From Tieghemiomyces parasiticus (taxonomy: Eukaryota; Kickxellomycota; Dimargaritomycetes; Dimargaritales; Dimargaritaceae), in the NCBI GenBank assembly GCA_027575765.1, contig JANBPT010000573.1, forward strand, positions 1-30,238: a stretch of DNA of 30,238 nt, given 5' to 3'. Positions 1-11,600 of this stretch are shown piece after piece. Made by a program: the position numbers and the translations under genes. Position 1 is the stretch's first letter, and the number at the start of each line of letters is the position of its first letter. The notes below the pieces were generated by a model. That model did not search any database. It saw nothing but the letters and a program-made list of their open reading frames with translations, and was not told the origin of the DNA.

Positions 1-1537
1 CAGAGTGGTGGCAGCTATATTGAATAAAACTAATTTGACTTAGAAATCCTCAAAATAATTGGAGGCACCTGTATAGTTGTGAGGCCCGCCTTCCTAATAC
101 TCTTAGCTTTGTTAGCTATGTACTGTGGGTGTGCGATTGGTGTTGGGTATCGTAGTGGATAGCGTTGCAGTAGAGAAACGAATCTAAGTCCAGCGGATTT
201 TAGAATACATAAAATTTAAGATACCACAGGGCGAGCCCATGAGAAATTAAGAAATCTCGTGTGGTAGGCGTAAAGGTATTAAAATACTAAACACGCTTTA
301 AAGCTTCAAACGGGGGCTAGGGGTTGATATGTGGGATGCTAGCTGTCATTAATTAAATGGTGATCGTTAGGTCTTTTATAATTGGATGATGGCCAGCATC
401 AATCAAGTAACTAGCCAGCTTGAACTAAGGGAGTCCAGGACGACAGGCCGCGGCGGGACCGGGCGCCAACATGAATAGAAGGACGGCTAGGTAGCCGCCA
501 AAGCAAGGGTTGAGAAAAGAAATGACCCTGGAAGGATAGGAGGCGGCGGCGCCTGGAACGGAAGCAATGTTCGGAGATCAGGAGGATTGAACGCCTATCG
601 AAAAGGATAGATGGAAAGTAGGTAAAGGAGGGGGGATAGTAGGTAAGAATAAAAGCGTGAAGCCTGGATAATACAGACTACCAAACGGGTACGCCATCGT
701 TGATCGGGATCAAGCTTTGGCATGGGGTGCTCGGAGGCGTGGATGCGGCATCAATTAATGATTCAATGGAATTAACATTGGGAAGGCATTTCAATCAACC
801 ACATCTCTAATATGACTGCGGTTTAATATAAGCTGCAGGGTGAGAATACGATATAAGCAAAATACAAGCTATTTGACAGTATGGTGTTTTATTGAGGAGC
901 CAGTGGATAAATAGTTCATATTTCTCCCGACCAAAATCATGATCTGACGTTAGGCTGCAGCAATCATGTGAAACGATAGAAGGAAAAGCATGCAAAGAAC
1001 AGGCCACAATAAAGGCGGGGGGAACAGTGAAGGCATGACAGCATAGAAATAACTAATCGTGTTGTTAAGATAAACACAATTTAAAACTAGGCTTGTTAGG
1101 TTTATCATTATTGACATGCGAATCTAAAGTGCGGTGTCGCTGCTCCTAAGGCTATCGTAAGGCAGAAAGCACCTTGACCATACCAAGTCAATCACATTTC
1201 ATTCTACGTCCACATAATAAGCATTTTAGATGAGTCCATGCCTTTGCTGTCCTCTCGTCTATATTGCCATGGTTTCTCTTATGCTTTTTTCTTTCCCTTT
1301 TTCACAAGGTTGCTTCCGCCAAATTTTGTATGGTAACGCGGGTTGTAGGTATCGAAAGCCTGACGTTCAACAGAACCCTTCAAGCCATTGCGACGCCACA
1401 CAGGAACAAGTACCACTCCCTTAGTGCCAACGATTGGCCATAGTAAATGTATCGAGAGCCCTTGACTAACTACCGAGACCCAATCAAGACCCATTCCCCC
1501 CCACACATTGCCCGGCTATATAAGCCTACAAACCTAA
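1..1537. other. Intergenic DNA, no supported gene
   Basis: Downstream of the NRPS 3' end. Only short frames occur, the longest about 75 codons, and none has recognisable motifs. CpG is normal here (ten in the first 300 bases). A GC-rich patch lies at about 440-560. I found no tRNA or rRNA signature. Confidence 0.6.
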
Positions 1538-2606
1538 ATGCTAACATCTTTAACTTTATATCTATCTTGCACATATCGCAATAAACTAACCCCCAGGGTC
1601 TCGCCTACCGTACAGGCCGGAAGGTATAAATATATATACATATATATTCAATACTTGTCTGCCGACCACCACCATAAAAAGTTTCCATGTTTCTATCCTT
1701 GCCTGCATAGTATGTATTAGCACCACATTTACCCTTTAGTCCGTCGTCCTACTTTCTTTCCAATTGTTGCTACCAATGATTTACCTCTTTTACCTTCACC
1801 TAAAAACACCGGTAAGGACAAACACTTGTAACTTCGGAAGCCTCCCCCATTCTCTCTGGGTTCCTCCTCAGTTTATCAGGTCTACTTTTCCGTTATATTA
1901 TCTGGCATTTCATAGCACGTGGCTACCGCTTGCAGCCAAGCCCTTCCCTTAGCCCGCTCCGTATAGCTTATTTCTATCCTCATTAGCCATGAGCCAACTC
2001 GTAGCTTTTATTTAGAATTAAATCAGCCAACTCCTGCCGAAGTACTGCCACTTTAGACCTGTTGGTGTTGGCCGCCATTTACCCATACTATAGATAGGCC
2101 GATCAGCCTTTCTTTTTTTTACCTGATGCGACTCGTTACCCTTGAGTGCCAAACCCCCTGATGACAGAGGCTTCCACCAACTACTACATAAATTGTGCTG
2201 CTGTCACCCATGCCTGCATTTAGAACCCCGAAGTCAGACCTCTGCCAGTCACCCTTCCCTGTACTGCTATGACCTAGTCTCCTGCGGCCACTGGTTGCTT
2301 AGAGATGCCAAACGGTGACTAGGCAGTAGGAGGTTCACCACACTGGAGACGGTTACGGGCGTCTGGCAATCGGAGCTGGACAATCTCCCGCCAAGTGATT
2401 CAAGAATATGTTTTGATAGTTGGATGGAAAGGGCGTGCCGAGTGGTACAGAGCAATGGTCATTAGTTTAATTATGAACCAAAAAGGCGTCGATTGACAGG
2501 AACCTGATAGATCGCTTATAATGGCAAGAATACTGGGACGTTGTTAACAATACCACGTGGGATCGAAATATTTTACTGGGAGTTGGAAACCCAGGGCGAA
2601 GGAGAA
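1538..2606. other. Intergenic DNA and probable NRPS 3' untranslated region
   Basis: The part next to 2607 should contain the NRPS 3' end. No canonical AATAAA occurs on the minus strand between 2606 and 2400; AATTAA-type variants near 2466-2473 are the nearest. The minus-strand frame at 2267-2455 has no thioesterase GxSxG or other NRPS motif, so it does not look like a missing terminal exon. Confidence 0.55.
1625..1648. repeat. Short alternating TA tract
   Basis: A 24-base A/T tract of mainly alternating TA steps with one C. It is a simple repeat and marks non-coding DNA. It could also act as a TATA element for an unseen plus-strand transcript, though no gene follows it. Confidence 0.7.
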
Positions 2607-5600
2607 CTACATCGAGTCCGGAGTTACCACCATATGATGTACAGATTGTGACCAGACACTGAGTAGGCGTTGCACCATAGGAGGGATACCCTTATTCCTC
2701 TGTCCAATGACCAGCAGGTCCAGCCGGTCCCCTTCATGGGTAACGGCCAGTTCGAATGAGTAAGGGGAAGTATCGGCACGGTGGGCACGCAACTCAGTCA
2801 TTACGTCGGTCAGCTCCTGTAGTAGGGGCTGGCTACCATTGGATGTTACGAAGTCTTTGGTTGGGGCCAGGTAGCTAAACCCGAAAAACGGGTCAATTTC
2901 GTAGGGCCTGCGTTGAGTGGGGTCTGTAAAGTCACGCAGGTATCGCACCAGGGTCAGCTTCACTCCGTCTTCGATGCCTGTCTCGAGCATCTTCTGCGTG
3001 TGGTGAAGGGTGGTTCTAAAGCCGGCCGCGCGTGGCGCATCAAGAACGACGGGGACGTAGTGGGCAAAGAAGCCCACGGTGCGGGAGAGGTCGAAGGCGG
3101 TGTCACCAACGGGCTGGCGGCCATGGGTCATGAAGGCCAGACCCATGACGTTGAAGTGGAACACCTCCTGGTAGGCCACATGTAGAGCCGTGATCAGCAG
3201 CTCCATGGGGGTGGCACCAAAGCGGTTGGCGGCCGAGGTCAGGGTCGACGGGGAAATGTCCAGACAGACAAGGCATTCGGGATTCCGGCCACCAGGAGTG
3301 CTTTCAGGCATGGCCACTTCGCCTCGCAAACGCACCGCGAGGTCAGGGAGCGGTGGTGGTACAGTGAGGGCGTCGAGGTCGAGGTCCTGTGCTGTCTGAT
3401 GCAGATACTCAGCCCACGCTTGGCAGGAGACGGTGGGCGGTTCGACCTGCTGGTCCAGAAGCAGGCGGGTCAGGTCCTCGGCGAAGACCTTGTACGAGAA
3501 GTAGTCCGAGGCCAGGTGGTGGACGCAGTGGAAAAAGTACTGTTCGTGACCCAGGTCGAACACGTGGAACGTGCTGAGTGGACCACTTTCGATATCCAAC
3601 TCAAGGAGTAACGAAGGTAACATGCTCATAACAGTGGCGAAATCTTTGACGTGGTGTAGTTCAAACCGGTAGTGATCGTGCAGTGGATACTCACCAACGT
3701 CATAGGTCATGGTTCCCGTTTGGTCGTCTAGGTAGAAAAGACCACGGAGCATGGGGTGAAGCTCAACCATGCGCCTGACCATCGTTCGCCACTGTGCCTC
3801 GGGAAAGTTTCGGTCCGATTTGAATAATACAGGCAAGGCGACCTGGTTGGGGCTGGTGAACGGCATGGAAAAGAACGCCAGCTGACCAGGCGTCAAACGA
3901 GGGCAACCAATAACCTCGTGGTCCGGTCTGGTGCTGACGGTCGTGGTTTCGTCGACTGCTGCGCAAAGCCGAGCCACCTGGCGTAGGGTGCTGTTGCGGT
4001 TGAGGTCGGCGATGGCCAAATGAAGACCGTTACGCTGACATTGGGCCACCACCTGGATGGCAGATAAGGAGTTACCGCCGATCTGGTAAAAGGTGCTGTC
4101 CAGTCTAATGATACTCGCGTCCAGGCGCAGACAGTCAGCCACTGTCCGAATCAGTTGGGATTCGACGGGAGACAGGGTGGAGAGGTCAGTGTCCGTCGGT
4201 GAGCGGTTGAAGTGGAAAGGCGGCAGGGCCTTGCGGTCAACCTTGCCCACTCGGGTCCGGGGGAACTCAGCCAGGCCCACCAGGGCACTGGGCACCATGT
4301 AGTGAGGGAGGCAGCTACGGAGCCAGTCGAGAACGGTCTCGCTATCGCCAGACAATGCAGGGCAGACGTAACCGACCAGGTGCGTATCCTGGACCAGGAC
4401 ACAGGCCTGGGTGACCGTCGGGTGGGATTCGAGGAAGGCCTCCACTTCGCCGAGCTCGACACGGAATCCACGCACCTTGACTTGATGGTCGATACGGCCC
4501 AGACACTCGACCTGGCCGTCAGGGAGCCAGCGGGCCAGGTCCCCGCTCTGATACAGACGCTCGCCCGTCACGGGCCAGGTAATGAACTTCTCCGCTGTGA
4601 GCTCGGGGTGGTTCAGATAGCCCCTGGCAAGACCCTTTCCGCCCAGATAGAGCTGCCCGGTGACGCCGACAGGGACGGGGCGTAGGTACTCATCCAGAAG
4701 CAGGCCCACTGTGTTAGGTAGGGGACGGCCGATGGTGACCGTGTCGCCCACTCGTAGCTTGGCGTGGTGGGTGGCAATCGTGGCTTCCGCGGGGCCATAC
4801 AGGTTGATAAACTCGACATATGGGGCCCACTTGTCCACGAGCGTCTTCGGGCAGGCCTCGCCAATTACCAAGACGCTGGTCAGGTTGGGGAAGTCGGTGG
4901 GTTCGAATAGAGACAGGAGTGAGGGCGTGAATCCTGCTCGGGTGGAGATGGCCAGAGCGCTATGGCAAGTTTCGGGCTTGGCAATGACGATGGTGCCGCC
5001 ACACGACAAGGTGGTCCAAATCTCGGAGATTGACACGTCAAACATTGGTGCCAGCACGGTGGGCACCACAGACCCGACCGGCATGTCAATAACGTCACGG
5101 AACCCGCGGAGATAATTGGCCAGGGCACCGTGCTCGACCATGACGCCTTTCGGAACGCCCGTAGAACCAGAGGTATAGATTATGTAGGCAATATCGGTGG
5201 GACCAGCCTGCGCACCTTCCCAGTCTCGTACAGGCGCGTTGCGTAGAAGGTCTGTGCGTTGGATCGTCAGACGAGGTATGGTGATTGCCACGGTCAGGCT
5301 TGACAAATGATTAGACGACCCCACCACGGCAACACAGGCGGCGTCCTCCAAAATCACCAGCTGGCGTTCTGTGGGATAGTCAGGGGCTATGACCACAAAA
5401 GCTGACCCGGTCATCCATACAGCCAGTTGGCTCACAACGAGTTCCACGGAATTATCAGCTAATATACCGACTACGCGGCCAGGACCACATCCACTGGTCA
5501 AATTGAGTTGGTGGGCTAAGTGCTTTGACATCTGGTGGAGCTGGCCATAGCTATATTCCACGTTGCCGTCTCGCAGGGCAATGACATCGGGATTGGATTG

Positions 5601-8600
5601 TGCGCAGAATAGAAAGTCCTCGTGGGCATACGAGCCGGTGGGGAGATTGGTGGGGTTCCGGGCCCAGTCGCTGGTGAGCAGCTCGTGTTCGGATTCGGAT
5701 AACATACTCAAGGAAGTGACTAGATCTGAGGGCGACGTAGTGACCAGCGAGCGGATGGTGGTTTCTAGGTGGTTCACGAAGCGTTCCACGTAGTCAGTGC
5801 TGAATACTCCGGTTTGAAAGCCGGCCTTGACGTAGAGTTGCGTACCTTGGTGCGCCGCTATAAGAGTCAGGGGCACGTCGGTAGGGTCGTGACTGTCGAG
5901 GAGACTGAGGCGGATGGGCAGGTCCATGTCGGACTGCACTTCAGGGTAGTTCTGGTAGACGAGAAGTACGTTGAACAGTGGTTGCTCCGGACTCATGCCG
6001 CTCCACCGGTGGATATCGGTCAGCCGGCAGTGTTCAAAGTCGTAGGCCGCCGTGCCATCATGGTGGAGGGCCTGAAGGAGGTCACCCACGGTGAGCGCTC
6101 GGCCGATACGGGCACGGCAAGGGATGGTGCTGATGCAAGGCCCAATGGTGGACTCGACTTGCGCCACGGCCACGTTGCGGCCGGACACCACCGTGCCAAA
6201 GACCGGATGCTCGGACCCCGTGTGGCGGTGGAGGACGATGGCCACTACGGCTCTAAAAAACGTGGATACTGTGACACCATACGACTGGACAAAGTCGACG
6301 ACTTGATCGCCTAATTCCAATGTGCGGGCCAGGGAGCCATAGTATACTGCGTCGGAGGGCTTGACAGTCAAGTCGGGCACGCAGTAAGGGTCGACCAATA
6401 GGCTGGGCGACTCTATGCCATCCAACTGGGCCGCCCAGAACCGTTCGGCTTGAGTCGTGTCGCCAGCTTGAATATGCGCCACCAGCTCCTTCACCTGGCC
6501 AGCGGGTGGCGCTACTCGCCCGGCGTAGTTGAGCAGTAGGGCGTTCGTAAACAAGCCGCCTGACCACCCGTCGAGGATGGCGTGGTGAACTGATACGATC
6601 AGGCGGTGGTGATCCGGGGCAAGGTGAAACAGGCCGAAACGGATGGGGATCTGCCTGAGGTCGAAGCCCTGCTCCCGTTCAAGCCTCAGGTACTCCGCTT
6701 GGGCTGGCTCAGGGTCCAGGTCCGACCAGTCAGCCACGAGCCAGCGGGCGCCGGAATGCTTTCTAACTAGTTGCAAGTTGGCGAATGGCGTGTCGGGCAG
6801 TCCCAACAAGAACTGGGTGCGGAATATCGCGTGCTGCTGAGACATTGCTGCCCAGGCCTCCTGGAGTCGCCCTGTGTCCAGAGGGCCCTGGATGTTGTAG
6901 ACTGACTGCACCAAGTAGGCCGCCGGGTCTTTAAGCGTGGCTAGAAGGAGACCCTCCTGGATCGGGAGACAAGGGTATAAATCATCGACTTCATCAACCG
7001 GCAGGCCCAACTTTGGTAGAGTATTCTGAACCAAACTGCCAAATGCGGGCTCGGATAGGCGGGCGAGACCATAGTCACTAGCCGTGCGACACGGGAGGGG
7101 GCTGGCCAGTGCGGCCTGGATGAGCTGCTGGAGGTTGTCGAGCCAAAGGTTGGTGATGGTGTTGGCCGTGCTCTCGTGGTACATCATGGTTGAGTAGTCG
7201 AGGTTTAGGGTGAGACCATGTTTCCCGTCGTAATCACAGGAGGCACTCAAGGCATGCTGAACTACCTCGTCAAGGCTCAGGGCGTGCGACCAGCCGTTGC
7301 TAAGGACGGCTGGGGACCAGAAGGCGTCACTGGCTTCAAGTTGATTGAACCGACCGGCGTAATTGAACATGACCCCAGTGGGCTGGGTAAGGGACTTGTC
7401 ACTGGTCAATTGCGAAGAATCCCTTCCCTTCAAGTACTTGAGGAGGCCGTAGGGGAAGCCACTGTCAGGAATGGAGTGCAGGCGCTGCTTGACGTGGGCC
7501 AGCGGACGTAGTACTTGGGGAAGGGATGCATAGTGCTCACTCTGGCCAGTATGGAAGGCGACCGGGTAGATGGCTGTGAACCAGCCGAGAGTGCGCGACA
7601 CGTCAAGGTCCGAACGCCAGGGTTGGCGGCCATGGCCCTCCATTTGCACCTCCAGTGAGTCCAGTTGGAAGGTAGTGGTGAGGGCCATGACGAACGAGGC
7701 CACCATCAACTCCTGCGGCGAGGCGTCCACCCGTGGTGCCGCTTGCTCATAGAGTATTTGGGACAATTCCAACCCCAGATTCCGACCGACTGATTGGACA
7801 GTGCGATAAGTGACTGGGGCGGCTAGAACAGGTAAAATGTCAATCGGAAGGGTAGATATCGGACCGTGGTCGGGCCACAGGTCGTCAGCTAGAGTCGGGG
7901 CGTAATCGTTGACTAACATGGCCCATTCGCGAAAGGAAAGGGTCTTGGGCTGCAGCAACTGGCCCTGCAGTAGGGTCTCAAGGTCCTCCAGCATAATGCG
8001 CCAGGACACAAAGTCAATACACAGGTGGTGAACGGTGAGGTAGACGTAGGACTGAGCATCCACGGCGAGTAAAGAGCAGGCCAGCACTGGACCGTGCTCC
8101 ACGTTGATGGACTGCTGTGTGCGGAGAACCCAGTCGTCATAGTCATCTAGCAGTAGGCTTTCCTCGGTGACAGAGGCAAAGCGGGTCAGAAAGGCATCGG
8201 TGCTGGTGTCCTCGGGAAGAGGTAGCACTGCCATACTCGATTTGCCATCTCTGTCAGTTAAACACAGGCGTAGAATGTCATGATGCACCACCAGGGCACG
8301 GATGGCCTCCTTGAAAGTGACTACAGTGGGTGGACTCCGACAGCTAAGTAGGAAGGACTGGTTGAAGTGGTTGACATTACCCATGCTGGGAAGAACTTGG
8401 CGCATAACGGCGGTGGGGGATAAGGGGCCTGAGGGGTCCATCTGAGGTTTGGACTCACTTGTGTCCAGAATCAATTCGGCACATTGCTCTAGACGTGTCA
8501 ACATCGGGTGCTTCAAGATATCGGCCACCGTGAGCTTCAAGCCGTACTTCTTACACCGTGAGGAGAACTGGATGGCCGAAATGGAGTCACCGCCCAGGCG

Positions 8601-11600
8601 CAGAAAGGAGGCCGAGTGAACCACCCGAGCAGGGTCAACATTGAGAGTCTCACTGAGGGCGTGCCGAAGGGTGGCGAAGGTCTTAGAGACCGGTAGGTCA
8701 TCTGAGCCTGCTAAATCTGGCTCTTGGGGCAGGGGCAGGGCCTGGAGTGCCCGGCGGTCGACTTTACCAATGGAGGTCAGGGGCAGGGCCTCCATCGACA
8801 CAACCACCTTCGGCACCATGTAGTGGGGCAGCTTAGCCGTAATGTGCTCCTGCAGCGCTTCGACCTTGACATCAGTGGGTGAGACGTAGACGGCTAGGCA
8901 CTTGTCTTTGACCAGGGCCACGGCGTTGGCTACGCCGGGGAAGGCCTGGCACGTACTCTCGATCTCACCCAGCTCGATACGGAAACCGTGTAGTTTGACC
9001 TGGAAATCCTTGCGGCCCAGTACTTGCACCTCACCGTTGGCCAACCAGCAGCCCATGTCACCGGTACGGTACAATTGTCCGGCTCCAAAAGGATTGGCCA
9101 CAAACGCCTGATCTGTCAGCTCGGGTCGTCTCCAGTAGCCCCTGGATACAGCCTCACCACCGATGCAAAGTTCGCCTGACCGACCGATGGGCATGGCATG
9201 GAGTTGGTCGTCTAGAATGTGGCACTGTACGTTGGCCAAGGTCGTGCCGATGGTTACCATATCACTCGGATAGATGAGTTTGCTGTGACTGGCGATGGTC
9301 GCTTCACTGGGGCCATAGAAGTTGTGCAGGCGAACCCGACCCGTCCACTTCTCAGCCACGGCAGTTGGTAGAACCTCTCCGCCAGTAATCAAGGTAACTA
9401 TTTTAGGATAGGAATCGGCATCCAACGTAGCCAGTACGGAGGAAATCAGCAAACAAGCCGTGATGCGATGTAGGTCATCAAGAAGCTCCCCATCTTGGAG
9501 TACCAAGGTTCCACCAGCATGGAAAGCACCAAAAATCTCAAGTAAGAGAGCGTCAAAGGAGAGGTTGGACACCTGGAGAAACCGACAGTCAGGGAGCAAC
9601 TGGAGGCGTTCACTAAAAGCCAGGATAAAGTTGGCCAGGGAGCGGTGGGTGACCTGTACGCCCTTCGGCTGGCCAGTGGTGCCCGAGGTGAATACAATGT
9701 AAGCCAAGGAGTCAGGGTTATGCTCTGTAGGTAGTTGTAGTATTGGCCCCTGCGTGGGATTGGTCAAGACGCGGTCGGCATGGATAACTCGCTCCTGCGT
9801 GAGCCCAAGTTCGGCAGCTAGATCGCTTGCGGTGGAATGGGTCACTACCCATGGGTCGTCCAGAAGGTCTACCATGTAGAGGAGGCGGTCTGGGGCGTTG
9901 TTGGCGTCCATGGGCACGCACACACCTCCCAGGAGGAGTACGGCAAGGTAGCTGAATATGAACTCAGGGCAGCGCGTAAATAACAGTGCCATTCGGTCGC
10001 CACAACGAGCACCTTGGGTATGCAGGGCAGCAGCAATGGCGCAGGCCCGGTGGTACACCTCGGCATAGGTGAACTGGTCGCTGGCGGACTCCAGGGCAAT
10101 AGCATCAGCACGGGTGGCCAAATGTTGGGTGAAGAACTGGTGGGCCAGCCAGTCCTTCTGCGGAAAGTCGATGGTGATGCCGTCGGACCACTGGCTGACC
10201 AGCGCCTGCTCTGCTGCAGGCAGGGTCAGGATGTTACCAAGTTGTTCAGTATGGCCAGAGACAATGGCAGCTAGGCAATGGTCGATGAAGTGGACTAGGT
10301 AGTGGGCGTAGCTCGGGTTGCAGTATCGGGTCTGGTAACTCAGGTTCAGCATCAATGTATCATCCTGGTCATAGAAATTGGCAGTGTACGCATACTCTGT
10401 AAAGTTCTGTCCGGAACGAGGGACGTAGTTAATCTGGTCAGTACGGGTGGGGGTCGTGGTCTCGTAGTTGTCGTAGACTAGGAGGGAGGTAAACAGGTCA
10501 CTATCGGCATCCAACTTCGCCCACCGCTTGATATCGACTAGACTACATTGCTCGTACGCGGTGAGAGCCCCCGAGTCAGCATTGACTTGACGGAGGAAAC
10601 CGGTGATGGTGTGGTTGCGGTCAACTCTCACGCGTAGGGGTAGAGCATTAATGCACATACCCACCATACCTTCGATGCCAGGGACGGGCACGTTGCGACC
10701 CGACACGAGCACACCCAACGTAACCTCCTCATTCTCGCCAAGATACCGTGCTAAGGTTAGGGCCCAGACGGCGCGAAGTAGGGAGTTTACGGTCAGCCCC
10801 ATCCCACGGCAGAACTGTTTGATGGCAAGAAGGCTGGTGGACACGGGGTGACAAATCTCACCGTGCTCAGTTGGCGTGGCGTTGGACTCTTTGGGAAACT
10901 GGACGATGGGGTGCAGCTTGACCCCATCCAGGTTAGTCGTCCAGAAAGCTGCCATGCCTTCCTGGTCAATGCGGGTCAGATGTTGGATAAATTCATGGTA
11001 CTGGGGCCGTGGCTGGGTCTTCACACCGTGGTAATACTCCAGGGATTCGGCCATAACAGTACTCTCCGACCAAGCGTCGAGCAAGGCGTGATGGAACGTG
11101 GTGCAGAACAGGTGACTATTAGCCGGACCGCGGTAGACGGCAAAGCGAAGCAGCGGACCAGTCAGGGTGAAGCCGCGCGCCCGGTCGGCGGCAAGGTGGT
11201 GGTGCTCGGCCTGGCCAAGGCTTGTCAGGGGCTGGTCATGGTAGGTCCACTCGAAATCAGTGTCACGGAGTACCACTTGGAGGAAGGCGTGCTGCGACTG
11301 GTCGGCGGGGACAAGGAACTTGGTACGCAGGATCTGGTGGGATCGGACGACCTGCGACCAGCTGTGGTGCAGTTTGGCCACGTCAAGCGGGCCCGTCAGG
11401 TCGTAAGTCATCTGCACCATGTAGGCGCTGGGGTCTTTGAGGGTGCTGACGAGAAACCCCTGCTGCAGGCTGGACACGGGCAAGATATCCTCGATGGCTT
11501 CAGTCTCGACACCCAAGCTTGTCGCAATCTCGGCTGTCAGATCCTCAATAGCCACCCCAGAGAAAGCAACGAGTTCAAACGGCTGGTAGGCCATCGTGGT

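Noticed and set aside
2267..2455. Minus-strand frame just downstream as a missing terminal exon (thioesterase)
   Set aside because: No GxSxG or other thioesterase or reductase motif occurs, and the E-like domain is complete before the TAG.
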